Shown: positions 12,701 to 25,628, counted from the stretch's first letter. The stretch is DNA of 64,000 nt from Colletotrichum lupini (GCF_023278565.1 NC_064676.1:7254001-7318000), one strand, 5' to 3'. Made by a program: numbers and translations. The notes: generated by a model from the sequence alone, not told the origin.

Positions 12701-15700
12701 AACGTATACCCCTATTATCGTTCGACTATTTCGAAGTGCTTGCGGCTAGAGATTCTATTCTTTGTATTATCGAATATAATACCTAGTCGATCTATATCTT
12801 TTAGATATAAGAGAAATAGGGTATTAACGGGTAAGATATAAAAAGTTATCGTTCCGAAGTGCGTTTCTATTTTTATTATACTTAGGGCGACGATTTCCTT
12901 ACTTAGGCCGAAGCTAATCCTCGCAATACCCGCTATTAACGTATTAAGCGTTACTAGTGCGATTTTCTATAGCGCTTAGAATTACCCTTTTCCTCTTATT
13001 AACTATTACGATGCCCTAGTATCTAGGATAATCCTATAGAAATTATCTAGGCCGTACCTTTTATTCGCATAAAATACTTATACGAGCTTAGTATTTAAGT
13101 AATTTAAGTAGTATAAAAAGGACCCCTCTAGCTACCCCTAGAATTACTTAGCACCCTATCTCTTTTCTTTAGATATTAAGAGAGTAGAATTTTGCGCTAT
13201 TAGATTCGTCCTTTTGCCTACCTCCGTATCCGTTATCTAAGGGACCTTCCCTTACTATCCGTAGATAAAAGCCTGCTTATTAAGGGCTTCTACTACCTTT
13301 TATTTATTTAGCCTCGTATATCCTCCCGAGGCTAACGGGGCAAAAAAAGAGTAGTTAATATCGTTAACTTCGTTATAATCTAATTCGTTAGTATAGGGGG
13401 TAAGATCTTCTTTATTTTCCGAATCTCCTATAGGGTATAGGTACTTTAGGCCGCTAAATTAGCTACTTTCGCTAGGTTCCGTACCCCCGGATCTGCCCTT
13501 ATATATAACGAGGAATTAGTTAAATCGATAAGGGCTAGTTTTACTATCTACTACCCTCGATTTTCTATATTATTCGTACGATTTAGTACGCTCTTCCTCG
13601 GAGTAGTTACTTAACTAATATCTATCCTTTTTATAAATAAAACACTACTTTTTCTATTACCCTACTCGCGAGTTAAATCTCTACTTATTTAATAAATCTA
13701 GGATTCCCTACTAGCGATTACCGTACCTAGCTTCTTTTCCTTTCTTATTATACGTTTGGTTAACCTAATACTATTAGTAAGGGCCGTTATACGCTTAGAG
13801 GTAGGTTTAGCGCGGCATTCTTATTTTAATATTAAAGCTAGATCTTAGCCTTAAGTAGAGCGTCTCGTAGTCTTCGGGTACTTAGTATAGAGTTATTTTT
13901 GCCTTTAGAACGCGCTAGATTGCGGTATAGAGATATCTAACTTTCCGCTCGTTAGTCCCCTTATTTAGCTAGGTTTTCGCTAGCTTATTAATTTAATCGA
14001 TAAGCTCTTCGAGGATTTTTACTCGCGATTTGCCCTCTATTATCCTAGCTATAAATATAAAAAAAATCGCTCGTAGCTTAAATAGGAGCTCTAGGTTCCT
14101 ATTATAGGTCTCGAAGCGGCTTCGGATTGCGTTAATTATATTAAAAAAGTCGTTTTAATTAAGATTACGCACCGCTTCGTAGTAGTAATTAGAGGCTTTG
14201 CCTATGAGTATAATATTAACTACTAAATAGTACTAGTATTCCCTAATTCCGACTTTTTTATAGTAATTATAAAACATCGTTAGGGTTTTTTATAAGACCT
14301 TATACTTCCCCCTAGAGTATAATTTCTCTTTTAGGAAGATCTTTTTAAGGTTTATAAACTGCCTCGTATTCGCCGCTAGATTTTTAGTATCTATATACGA
14401 TCCCTACGTCGCTACGTATTATTAGTAACTTCGGGTAGTCTACCTCTTTTCTTACTAGCCGATTAGTACCGAATTTCGTATTAGTAGCGGCGACGAGCTA
14501 TAGATCGAAATAGGTAGAATTATCGATTATCGTACTTCTAGTACTATATTTTACCTCTATATATCCTTTTATAACAATAGATTACCGTTAGTAATTATAA
14601 AAAAGAAATCTAGGTCGTTTACCCTTTTTTTAAATTCGTTAAAGCGATTATATACCCTGTCGACTTGTGCCTAGGTCTATATTACGAATTCCTCCTCTAT
14701 AATCGTCGCTACTAAGATTTCGTAAGGTTCTCGCGATTATAATTACGCTAGTAGTACCCCTCGCCTATAAAAAAATCTATTAATCGCTTTCGCAATTCCT
14801 AGGCTTATACTTACGAACTATTTATCTAACTAATAGCTAAGGTCGTCTACGATCTCGTAAAATAGGGGTTGCCCCTATAGTCCCTTTTTCTCGTAGACCT
14901 TAGTTAAATAGATTAATACCGTATTAATTTACTTACCGTTAGGCTAATCCGCGATTCTATATATCTACGTCCCTTAATAATCCGGGTTAATATTTACTTA
15001 CTTATAAGGGATAGGGATTCTATCTAGGATCGGGTTTCGCCCTCTCCTTCTTTACCCTAACTTACTAAGGGTCGTGCCCTAGTTTATGCCCGTATTAGTA
15101 GTTACTAGCGTATTTAATCTTAATAAAGATATATCTAATCCGCGCGCTAGTTATAGCAAATCCGTACTTTTACTACCTAACGAATTTATCGGGGTCTAAG
15201 AGATTCCCGCTTCCTCTTACTATCTTACTACTACTCTCGTTTCTACCCTCTTTAGTAATTACTACTACCCTTTTAGATCGCTAGCTATCGTACCTATTAG
15301 GATCCTCCTTTTTATTTAATATAAAAGGGTAGGTTTTAGTAGTTCCTTTTTTTAATAGTAGCGGTAGACGTTTATATTACCGTAAAACAATATAATAATT
15401 AGTCTTGGGATCTTTACCGGTTACCGATTTCCGCTTTTCTATATATTTCTAGCCTCCTAAGCCTCGTGCTCTCCGTAATCTCTAAATCCCCTCCTCCCTC
15501 GTTAGACCGTCCCCTATACTATATTCCTAAGTAACACTCGGGGGGTAGTTAAGGGAGCTACGGGGAGGTCGTTTAGATCGCGGGCTTAAGGTCGTACCTA
15601 TAAGATCTTAGTAATAATAAACTTTTTCTATATACTATAGATCTCTTAGCTTAATAACTTTTATATACTTCTTACTACGCTAACTAAGAATATTTACGTT

Positions 15701-16147
15701 TAGAGATCCCTTTTTTTAATTGCGCGGTACTCTTTTATACTATATTATTAAGCTCGCTCGTTGTGCTAATTAACTAAGCGGGTAGTCGCTATATAGGTAT
15801 TTCTTTTTATTAATTTAACTAGTTAATTTCTAATCGCGGGCCGGCCGCGGAAAAGTTATTTAATAAAAAGGCTACTTAAGGCGATAGTAAAAAACTAGTT
15901 ACTTAAGTAGTTCCGTTAATTAACTTAATTAACGTAGTTTAATATAGTAGACGTCGACCTCTCGTAAGTAATAAAGGGCTACGATTACTTAATTCTATAC
16001 GGTATTTAAGAATCGCCCCCTTTTTCGTCTACTTTTATAAGGTTAATTAGTACGAATCTCTTATCCCGTGCGGTATTAAGAGGTCGTCTTTTTTATATAG
16101 CAAAATACCTTACTAATCTACGATAATAAAATTTAATTACTAATTAA

Positions 16148-16349
16148 TATTAATATCCCTATTATAAGGTAGTTAGTTCGAACCGTAGTTAACGAAGAGA
16201 TTAATTAAACTATTTAGATATCTACGTAGGTATAAAAAAGAGGTTCTAACTATAAGTTAGGCTAGCTACGATAATCGTAAATAGGGCCCCTAATTAGCCC
16301 CTGCGCAGTCGGCTATATGCCGCGGTCGAATTAGACTTCTAATCCGACA
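16148..16349 (-). repeat. LTR of copia element 1 (5' LTR in coding sense)
   Basis: 202-bp partner of 9544-9745. The right end ...AATCCGACA preserves the CA terminus. The left end TATTAATATCCC is a RIP-mutated form of TGTTAGTATCCC. Confidence 0.88.
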
Positions 16350-16354
16350 GCTAA
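16350..16354. repeat. Right target-site duplication of copia element 1 (GCTAA)
   Basis: Partner of GCCAA at 9539-9543 with one C to T change in a CpA context. Confidence 0.7.
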
Positions 16355-16410
16355 TCATAAGTAAGAAGCACCCACAGGCAATTGGAAATTATCGCTAGAA
16401 CATAACCACA

Positions 16411-16875
16411 ATGTCGGAGATCGACCCTTCAAGCCCACATATTGCCACCTTCATAGCCAAAGTCTCCGCCGAGCTCAATATTTCTCTTTCGCCACCCAAG
16501 GATGTAACAGCTTTCGGCGACAATCCGGCCTTGAAAGACGAGCTTCTGGATCTTCTGCCTCAGGGCAAGAAAACATCTACAACAACCTGGCCAATCCCTG
16601 AAACGCTTCATTGGGGAGTTAGTGACCTTTCCATTATACTTGACGGCAAAGGAGAACCAAGGGCTATCATTAAGACAACGTCGTTTGAGAGATGCAAGTT
16701 TCGGGATGTAAGGGAGGAATTCGCGCTTGCGGAGGGAGAGGGGAATTATCAAGAATGGAGAGACGGGCACAAACGATATTTCGAGCGCAGCGAGAATTCA
16801 GAGGATTTCAGTGAAGACGTTGAGGTGCTATGCGAGTGGTTTGAAGTAGTGTATCCTCAAATTACGAGGAAGTAG
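16411..16875 (+). CDS. ASCH-domain protein, YhfF-like
   Basis: A single-exon gene of 154 residues starting 62 bp right of copia element 1. Residues about 36-145 follow the ASCH (PUA-like beta-barrel) pattern of bacterial YhfF relatives: FGDNPALKDELLDLL..GKKTSTT, then P.P...W.VSD.SIILDG.GEPRAIIKTT, F.DV.EEFALAEGEG, W..GH..YF and a closing CEWFEVVYP. ASCH domains bind RNA or modified nucleosides, and some hydrolyse N4-acetylcytidine; the exact ligand is unknown here. The frame is fully intact although it sits between two RIP-destroyed elements. Single-exon structure and a mainly bacterial family leave horizontal transfer possible. Confidence 0.8.
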   Translation: MSEIDPSSPHIATFIAKVSAELNISLSPPKDVTAFGDNPALKDELLDLLPQGKKTSTTTWPIPETLHWGVSDLSIILDGKGEPRAIIKTTSFERCKFRDVREEFALAEGEGNYQEWRDGHKRYFERSENSEDFSEDVEVLCEWFEVVYPQITRK

Positions 16876-17071
16876 AGTCGAGCAAACCCATGTTGGTGAA
16901 GAGAATATGAAAACCGCTTTGGCTTGGATCAACAAATATCAACAGATAAGAGCTAGTAGAGCAAAAATTGTATCAAATAATCTTCTCCAAGAGCAATTGA
17001 CGTGTATGGAAGTGCTCCGAGGCAAAAGAGAAGTGATCTGCATCTTGTTGCCTCGAAATGCAAAAGGGTTG

Positions 17072-17158
17072 GGCCCTAACCAGGATTCGAACCTGGGACC
17101 TCTCCCAGACGTGTCGTGAAGACCCTAAGGGAGAATCATACCGCTAGACCATCAGGGC
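17072..17158 (-). tRNA. tRNA-Pro (AGG) with a 15-nt intron
   Basis: Read on the minus strand, the acceptor arms GCCCTGA and TTAGGGC pair (one G-T), the D arm is TGGTCTAGCGGTA, and the anticodon stem CTCCC/GGGAG encloses TTAGGG with anticodon AGG. The T arm CCAGG-TTCGAAT-CCTGG is perfect. Sixteen bases separate base 37 from the 3' stem, leaving a canonical 15-nt intron. It is the only RNA gene between the two copia elements. Confidence 0.92.
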
Positions 17159-18550
17159 GGTTGAACTCAAACTGAGCTTGTGATCGATGAGGTCGGAGGC
17201 GAGATGCCAGACTATGTTGTGTTTGTGGGTGGAATAGGGCTTTTGTCGCTCGTGGGGACGTTTGGGGGCCGAAATGAGGATCCGCGGGCCGGTCCCGGAC
17301 GCCCACAACCCGGAGGGACCGGCTCTGGTGTGCCGGAACCCCGTGGTGCAGTGGTCCTGTAATCTGGCCAGCGGGCGCGGGTTGAGCTTGAAAACTGGCG
17401 CAAAGGGTGCTGCATATGGGGCAATTTGTGATAGGATCCAGGTCACAAGCGCACCAGCGAAGCCGGCTTTCTTTTTACACCAATGAACATTGAAGTCTCA
17501 AGAGTGAGAGACGAGTTCCTAGACTCTAGTCACTTGGGCTACATTCTGGACGCATCGAGAGTCTGCCCTTGGACGTACTCAAATTTCGACCCCAGGAATT
17601 CATTCCAAAGATGTTGGGCTCTCATTCCCTAAATTCCCGAAAATGGGCTCCTCATCTAGTTCCATGGGGATTTGGTGCCCCGCTGTGTGCACCCCACGTT
17701 GATGTGGACAGCTTGCATGGGATTTTTTCTTTCCAGCATGTTGCTGGACCTCTTGTGGGTTCACAAGTACAACGCGGCAATCCGGCAGAAAATTTTGGGA
17801 AGAAAGGGTGAGACTACAAATACTAGAGCAATAGTGTTGTGGTTTTCAATTTCTTGCCAGTCGCCAAGCGAAATGGAGTACTCTCGATTTCATCATGCAA
17901 TGTGTAGAGGTGAGTCGAGCCGGCGGTGTGCTTTGCGGGACTAAGGAGACGGGGAATGCGGAGAAGATCTCCGAATGTAAGATCTTGAAAACCCGAAAAG
18001 AACTGCTTTCGAACCTCAGAAGCACAGGCGTGGTCTCGGACCTGGACGCTCATTTTGAGCCAAAGAGTGCTGTATTGCTGCACCCGTGCAGAGTTGGGGA
18101 ATCTTAGAAACATTGCATTCCAGTTGGTCCCGGTTCTGGAGCTTCAAGCATAACTGTGACTAGCTCTCTCGTGAAGCAGATCACCTCAAGTGCTTACTTT
18201 CGAGCCGTAAGCTTATGTACATTAGTGCGATACCAGTCTCGTAGGCTGGACTGATACATCTAAGCTGCATTATTAATGCTCTTTGACGCTTGAGCCTGTG
18301 ACACTACCAACCAAGTTCGCGTCATAACATGATGAACGCGTACGCCCAATGCCTCGATTGATCCGGCAGTCCGGGACAAACTTTGAGGTCGATATTTTCT
18401 TGGGTGAACCTTGATGTCGCATGTCTTCTCCTGGGAACATGCAAACTCTTTATGAATCTCCATTGCCCCAAAGATTCGTACATCAAGACGACTGAAAGCT
18501 TGACCAACATCCATAAGAAGAACTGAAATCATAGAGCGGCCTATATAACG
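17159..18550. other. Intergenic stretch between tRNA-Pro and the split GDSL gene
   Basis: Normal base composition and no RIP signature. Several frames of 60-100 codons occur on both strands with no recognisable domain. The last part (about 18450-18550) is the presumptive promoter of the GDSL gene and contains a CTATATAA TATA-like box at 18541. Confidence 0.45.
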
Positions 18551-18655
18551 ATGCTCAGTTATAGAATTTGGATTGCGTTCCTCGCAACGGCTTACGCTAT
18601 AGTTCTGCCGTCAACGCAGTTGCTACGTGAGGTCAAAGCCTCTTCTATCTCTAGC
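18551..18655 (+). pseudogene. 5' fragment of a secreted GDSL/SGNH esterase gene, interrupted by copia element 2
   Basis: Thirty-five codons starting with an ATG 11 bp after a CTATATAA box. The hydrophobic start (MLSYRIWIAFLATAYAIVLP) is a plausible secretion signal. The fragment ends in ...SSISS exactly at the retrotransposon border. The continuation at 25629 begins IVVFGDSFSDNG, the block I serine motif of the SGNH/GDSL family. Removing the element and one copy of its 5-bp duplication joins the frame without a shift: 105 bp is an exact 35 codons. The gene is therefore broken only by the insertion. Confidence 0.85.
18651..18655. repeat. Left target-site duplication of copia element 2 (CTAGC)
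   Basis: Lies within the GDSL coding sequence. The right copy at 25624-25628 reads CTAGT and is followed by A, so it is a C to T change in a CpA context. Confidence 0.75.
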
Positions 18656-18857
18656 TATCGGATTAGAAGTCTAATTCGACCGCGGCATACAGCCGACTGC
18701 GCAGGGGCTAATTAGGGGCCCTATTTACGATTATCGTAGCTAGCCCAACCTATAGTTAGAACCTCCTTTTTATACTTACGTAGATATTTATATAGTTTAA
18801 TTAATCTCTTTATTAACTATAGTTCGAACTAACTACCCTATAATAAGGATACTAATA
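18656..18857 (+). repeat. 5' LTR of copia element 2
   Basis: 202 bp beginning TATCGGATT, a RIP-altered TGTCGGATT, and ending ..GATACTAATA for ..GATACTAACA. The outer end keeps CA pairs (CGGCATACAGCC) that are CGGTATATAGCC in the 3' LTR. Confidence 0.9.
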
Positions 18858-21800
18858 CTAATTAGTAATTAAATTTTACTATCGTAGATTAGTAAGGTAT
18901 CTCGCTACGTAGAAGAGACGACCTCTTAATACCGCACGGGATAAGAGATTCGTACTAATTAACCTTACGGAAGTAAATAAAAAAGGGGGCGATTCTCGAA
19001 TACCGTACGGAATTAAGTAATCGTAGCCCTTTACTACCTATAAGAGGTCGACGTTTACTACGTTAAACTACGTTAATTAATAGAACCGCTTAAGCGACTA
19101 GTTTTTTATTATCGCCTTAAGTAGCCTTTTTACTAAATAACTTTTCCATAGCCGGCCCGCGATTAGAAATTAACTAGCTAAATTAATAAAAAGAATTCCC
19201 TATACGACGACTACTTACTTAATTAACTAGCGTAACGAACGGGCTTAATAATACGGTATAAAAGAGCACTACGTAATCGAAAAAGGGGATCTCTAAACGT
19301 AAACATTCTTACTTAGTAATAAAGGTAACCCTATAGGAGTTATTAAGCTAAGAGATCTATAGTATATAAAAAAGTCTATTACTACGGGGATCTTATGGGT
19401 ACGCCCTTAAGCCTACGATCTAAACGACCTCCTCATAGCTCCCTTAACTACCCCCCGGGTATTACTTAGGAATATAGTATAAGGGACGGTTTAATAAAAG
19501 AGGAGGGGATTTAGAGGTCCTAATAATATCGAGTTAAGAGTATTACGGATCTCGGAGATTAACCTAAGAAGAAAGTAGCTACCTTAAAGTAGTCCTGCGA
19601 CCTCCCGCTAGAGTTACTATTAGCTTAAAAAAAGGCTAAAAAGACGAGGATCTGAGGGAAAAGAAAAGAATCCTCTAGAGGGCCGCTAAAGGGCTTCTTT
19701 TTATACTAACTTACGGCGCAAGATTACTAATTTTAAAAAATCGGTAACTAGTAAAGATCCCGAGACTAATTACTATATCTTATTATAGTAATATAAACGT
19801 CTACCGCTACTATTATTAAAAGGAACTACTAGAACCTACCCTTTTATACTAAACGAAAAAGAGGATCTTAGTAAGTACGATAGCTAGCGATCTAAAAGGG
19901 TAGTAATAATTATTAGAAATAATAAAAACGAGAGTAGTAGCAAGACGGCGAGAAGAAGCGGGAATTTCTTAGACCTTAATAAATTCGTTAGGTAGTAAAA
20001 GTACGGATTTACTACGACTAGCGCGCGGATTAAATATATCCTTATTAAGATTAAATACGCTAGTAACCGCTAATATAAGTATAAGCTAGAGCACGACCCT
20101 TAGCGAGTTAGGGTAAAGAAGAAGAGGACGAAACCCGATCCTAGATAGAATCCCAATCCCTTATAAATAAGTAAATATTAACTCGGATTATTAAGGGACG
20201 TAGATATATAAAATCGCGGATTAGCCTAACGGCGAGTAAATTAACGCGGTATTAATCTATTTAACTAAGGTCTATAAGAAAAAGGGGCTATAGGGGTAAC
20301 CCCTATTTTATAAGATCGTAAATAACCTTAGCTATTAGCTAGACGAATAGTTCGTAAGCACAAGCCTAAGAATCGTAAAAGCGGTTAATAAATTTTTTTA
20401 TAGGCGAGGGGTATTACTAGCGTAATTATAATCGTAAGAACCTTACGAAATCCTAGTAGCAACGATTACGGAAGAGGAATTCGTAATATAGACCTAGGCA
20501 TAAGTCGACAGGGTATATAATCGCTTTAACGAATTTAGAAAAAGGGTAAACGACCCAGATTTCCTTTTTATAATTACTAACGGTAATCTATCGTTATAAA
20601 AGGATATATAGAGGTAAAATATAGTACTAAAAGTACGATAATTAACAATTCTGCTTATTTTGATCTATAGCTCGTCGCCGCTATTAATACGAAATTCGGT
20701 ACTAATCGGCTAGTAAGAAAAGAGGTAGACTACCCGAAGTTACTAATAGTACGTAGCGACGCAGGGATCGTATATAGATACTAAAAATCTAGTAATAAAT
20801 ACGAGGCAGTTTATAGACCTTAAAAAGATCTTTTTAAAAAAGAAATTATACTCTAGAGAGAAGTATGAGGTCTTATAAGAAACCCTAACGATGTTTTATA
20901 ATTACTATAAAAAAGTCGGAATTAGGGAATACTAGTACTATTTAGTAGTTAATATCGTACTCGTAGGCAAAGCCTCTAATTATTACTACGAAGTAGTACG
21001 TAATCTTAATCGAAACGACTTTCTTAGTATAATTAACGCAATCCGAAGCCGCTTCGAGACCTATAATAAGAACCTAGAGCTCCTATCTAAGCTACGAGCG
21101 ATTTCTTTTATATTTATAGCTAGGATAATAGAGGGCAAATCGTAAATAGAAATCCTCGAAGAGCTTATTAATTAAATTAATAAGCTAGCGAAAACCTAGC
21201 TAAATAAGGGGACTAACGAGTAGAAAATTAGATATCTCTATACCGTAGTCTAGCGCGTTCTAAAAGTAAAAATAACTCTATACTAAGCACCCGAAGACTA
21301 CGAGACGCTCTGCTCGAGGCTAAGATCTAGCTTTAATATTAAAGCGAGAATGCTATGCTAAACCTACCTCTAAGCGTACGACGGCCCTTACTAATAATAT
21401 TAGGTCGACTAAATATATAATAAAAAAAGAAAAGAAGCTAAGTACGGCAATTACTAATAGGGAATCCCAGATTCGTTAAATAGGTAAAGATTTAACTCGC
21501 GAGCAGGGCAATAGAAAAAGTAGTATTTTATTTATAAAAAGGATAGATATTAGTTAAGTAACTACTTTAAAAAAGAGCGTACTAAATCGTATAAATAATA
21601 TAGAAAATTGAGGGTAGTAAATAGCAAAACTAGCCCTTATCGATTTAACTAATTCCTCGTTATATATAAGGGCAGATCCGGGGGTACGGAACCTAGCGAA
21701 AGTAGCTAATTTAGTAGCCTAAAGCACCCGCACCCTATAGGAGATTCGGAAGATAAAGAAGATCTTACCCCCTATACCGACGAATTAGATTATAACGAAG

Positions 21801-24800
21801 TTAATAATATTAACTACTCTTTCTTCGCCCCGTTAGCCTCGGGAGGATATACGAGGCTAAACGAATAAAAGGTAATAGAAGCCCTTAATAAGTAGGTTTT
21901 TATTTATAGATAGTAAGGGAAGGTCCCTTAGATAACGGATACGGAAGTAGGTAAAAGGACGAATCTAATAGTATAGAATTCCACTCTCTTAATATCTAAA
22001 AAAAAGAAATAGGGTACTAAGTAATTCTAAGGGTAGCTAGAGGGGTCCTTTTTATACTACCTAAATTACTTAAATACTAAGCTCGTATAAGCATTCTACG
22101 CAAACGAAAAGTATAGCCTAGATAATTTCTATAGGATTATCCTAGATACTAGGGCATCGTAATAGTTAATAAGAGGAAAAGGGTAATTCTAAGCGCTATA
22201 GAAAATCGCACTAGTAACGCTTAATACGTTAATAGCGGGTATTGCGAGGATTAGCTTCGGCCTAAGTAAGGAAATCGTCGCCCTAAGTATAATAAAAATA
22301 GAGACGCACTTCGGAACGATAACTTTTTATATCTTACCCGTTAATACCCCATTTCTCTTATATTTAAAAAACATAGATCGACTAGGTATTATATTCGATA
22401 ATACGAAGAATAGAATCTCTAGCCGTAAGTACTTTAAAATAGTCGAACGACAATAGGGGTACGCGTTTATAAAGCTTACTAACGACACGAAGTCGATTAA
22501 TTACTTAACGAAAAGTAAGCTTAAATAACTATACCGGAGATTTAGCTACCTATCGGTCGCGAGGCTATATAACCTCTTAAAGTATTTAAGTAATAATAAT
22601 ATCGAAATAGGGGCGCTAGAGTAGTTAACGAAAGTATATTACTAATACTAAATAAATACGCAGAGCCTACGCAGATTTAAATTTAAATTGCGTAATAAGC
22701 TTAACTTTAATTAGGAAATCGTTATCGATATTTTTTACTTAAATAGTCAACCGGTCCTATATATAATCGACGAGGCTATATTATTCTAAGTAGGGCAATT
22801 CCTACGGGATCTATAAGTAAAAATAGTATAAGTAGCTCTATAAAAAAGCTAAATCGATATATACTAGGGACCGCTAGATAGTATTAGAACCGACGCTAGT
22901 ACTAGTTTTAAGTTAGTAGAATTTAAAAAAAATGCGACGGCCTACGGTATATAGTTAAAAGTCGTACCCGTCGAAGCGTACTATAATATTAAAAAAGTAA
23001 AAAGGGCGTACTAATAGTTAAAAAGAGCGTTTAAAATTATTAAAAAAGAAAATCCCGATTCCGATAACGACGAATGCCTTTAGACGGTACTTAAATACTA
23101 TAACGACACTATAGGGCCTAACGGGCTTATACCGATGCTTTTAGTATTTAGAATATATTTAAGAACGACCTTAGCCTCGCTACCGTCGCTAGACGTAAGC
23201 TAGCGAGCTTAAGTAGTTAAAAGAATAATACGGGCACTACGCGAGGTAAGCGTAAGAAGGTAAGTTAATAAGGTAATTACTATACGCAATAGGCCCGATA
23301 TAGGGGTTAATTTAGATATACCCCTAAATTCGGATATACGAGTATAGTACGAAATTACTTAATAATAGGCTGGGCTATATAAATTAATTTCCGTTAACGA
23401 GCGTTCTTACGTAATTACGAGAGATTGCGACTAGCTACTCGAGGTATTAATTACGGTAGTTAGACTATATTATATAGATCCTATCGAGGTAATTTCTAGC
23501 CTATAAAAAGAAAAAGAGCTAGGGGAAGCTATATAACCCGCAGTAGAGGCATAGGAAATCATCCTTAACAAAATCGTCGTAGTAGTACTAATAGATAACG
23601 AGGAAGAGGAAATTACTAAAAGGGCACTAATACGTCGCGGGAGACTACGACGGTAAGTACTAACGCGGCAATTTATTACTAATAACGAGGTAATTAATAC
23701 CTTTTATATAGTAAAAAAGAAAGCCGATTTCGAGTTAGTAATTAAACTACGTAAGGAAGGCGTAATTATAATTACTAAAAAGCCGTATAAGGGATTAGAT
23801 CTTATCGAAGTAGATACTCTGCGCAATCGAGGGGTCTATTGATTTATCCTTTACGATTTAGAAAAGTATATAAACCTCCGCATATTTAAATCGCGAATAG
23901 TTTATAAAATTAAAAAAAAAGGAATACCCTAACCGTACGAGAAGTCTAGATACGTAATTTAGGGGTACGACGACGTTAAAAAGGCGACGCTACTTATATA
24001 ATTGCTTACTATATAGCGCTATAGCTAACGATTAATAATAGTACTAATAGTATCGCTACGGAAGAAGGGATACGAGATTTAGAGCCGTGATATTACCTAG
24101 GTATATACCCAATCGGCTACAGGGCTTATAAAGAAAATCCTAGCCCATCTACCAAAGGAAATAATTAGTAAGTACTTAGAAAGCACGATTATTAAAGTGC
24201 TTAAGCTACTATATAGGCTCGTAGAATCGGGTACTTATTAATAAGCTACTTACTACGATTTTTATATTAATTAACTATTAATAGTTACCTCTACGTACGA
24301 CCCGTGCTTACTAGTCGCAGAGCACGAAGGCGACTAATTTAGGATCGTTAGAATATAGACCGACGATATATTAGGCCTATCCGATATTAACTTTATAAAA
24401 AAGGAGGATAAGGAGCTCTAAAAAGCGGGCTTCGTAATAAAGCTAAAAGAGGTCCTTATAATAAACACCCCCCTAGTATTTAATAGCGGGATTCTTATAA
24501 TCGAAGGGGAAACTATTATTTTTTAGTAAAAGGGGTAGGGTAAAAAGATTAACCTCGTCGACCCGAACATAACTAATATTAAAAAGTAATATAAAGCTAA
24601 GCTTGCGCGAGGGGTATATATTATAAGTATTTATTAGCTTAAGATAACTTTTAACTACGCTAGGGTAGTATAGGCTATAGATCTAACTAAACGAGACGTC
24701 GAGGTACTTAATAAGCGGCTTAAGTAATAATAAACGAATCTCGATCGAGGTCTCGTTTATTACTTAATCGACCTTACGACTAATAAGCTCTACGTCTTTA

Positions 24801-25421
24801 TTAATAAGTCATTTGCGAATAATAATAACCTCACTTCGTAATTAGGGTATATTATTATCTTAGCTAACGAGAGTATAGGTAAGAGCGAATTTATTATATA
24901 TAATAATATAATCTATTACTCGTTAATTAAAAATAAGCGGGTAATAAGAAGTGTACTAGCGTTAGAGGTCTATAGTATAGTTAACGGCGTTAACTTCTCC
25001 TATGCGATTTTAACGATGCTAAGGAAGATTACTAATTGAATTAGCCTTTTACTTATTCTAACGGTTATCTATACCGATTCTTACTTACTATATAAATACC
25101 TTATTAAATTAAGAACGACGAAGGAAAAGAGGCTTATAATCGATATTATAGCCCTTAGGTAATCGTACGAAAGGCGCAAGATACTTAAGATCCGTTAGAT
25201 TAATAATAAAAATAACCTCATAAACGCTTTTATAAAAGCAGTACTAAATAAGGGATTAGAGTAATTCGTAAGTAATAAAAAAGTTACTATACGAATAGAG
25301 GGATAGGTTATACGAAAAGAATAGAGAAAAGGGGAAAAGGAGACGACTTAGTAAACGGGCCCGAGGTCGAATTATACCTCTAACCGTAGCGGTTAAATCG
25401 ATAAAAAAAAGAGAAAGTTAG

Positions 25422-25623
25422 TATTAAATTAGAAGTCTAATTCGACCGCGGTATATAGCCGACTGCGCAGGGGCTAATTAGGGGCCCTATTTACGATTAT
25501 TATAGCTAGCCTAACCTATGGTTAGAACCTCTTTTTTATACCTACGCAGATATTTATATAGTTTAATTAATCTCTTTATTAACTACGGTTCGAACTAACT
25601 ACCTTATAATAGGGATACTAACA
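25422..25623 (+). repeat. 3' LTR of copia element 2
   Basis: 202 bp ending GGGATACTAACA, with the CA terminus intact, and preceded by a purine tract. It aligns without gaps to 18656-18857; the differences I could see are C/T and G/A. Confidence 0.9.
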
Positions 25624-25628
25624 CTAGT
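25624..25628. repeat. Right target-site duplication of copia element 2 (CTAGT)
   Basis: Partner of CTAGC at 18651-18655 with one RIP-type C to T change. Confidence 0.75.

Larger units (their letters stand above)
9544..16349 (-). mobile_element. Ty1/copia LTR retrotransposon, RIP-inactivated (element 1)
   Basis: 6806 bp with 202-bp LTRs at both ends and a 5-bp target duplication. It is the same family as element 2 (18656-25623) but inverted. Coding order runs on the minus strand. The protease strand ILDT is recognisable in reverse complement near 13010-13035, and the integrase and reverse-transcriptase regions lie at lower coordinates. No frame longer than 60 codons survives. Whole lines lack any CA or TG dinucleotide, while TA is everywhere, so CAA/CAG/TGG codons have become stops. 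This is RIP. A pyrimidine tract at about 9750-9767 just inside the left LTR is the polypurine tract of the minus-strand element. It is 162 bp shorter than element 2, so at least one internal deletion has occurred. Confidence 0.92.
18656..25623 (+). mobile_element. Ty1/copia LTR retrotransposon, RIP-inactivated, inserted in a GDSL esterase gene (element 2)
   Basis: 6968 bp with 202-bp LTRs and a 5-bp target duplication. Read through stops on the + strand, the copia order is recognisable. A gag-like region comes first. The protease is at about 22137 (ILDTRAS for ILDTGAS). A GAG-pre-integrase block at about 22500-22600 reads LYRRFSYLSVARLYNLL. The integrase core runs from about 22750 to 23200 (IIDEA, RTDASTSFK, VVPVEA). 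Reverse transcriptase is at about 24080-24390 (RDITQVYTQSA, then TDDILGLSD), and the RNase H tail is at about 25070-25250 (TDSYLLYKYL). A polypurine tract lies at 25403-25417 just before the right LTR. No frame over 60 codons remains and CA/TG are almost absent. It cannot encode working proteins. Confidence 0.94.
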
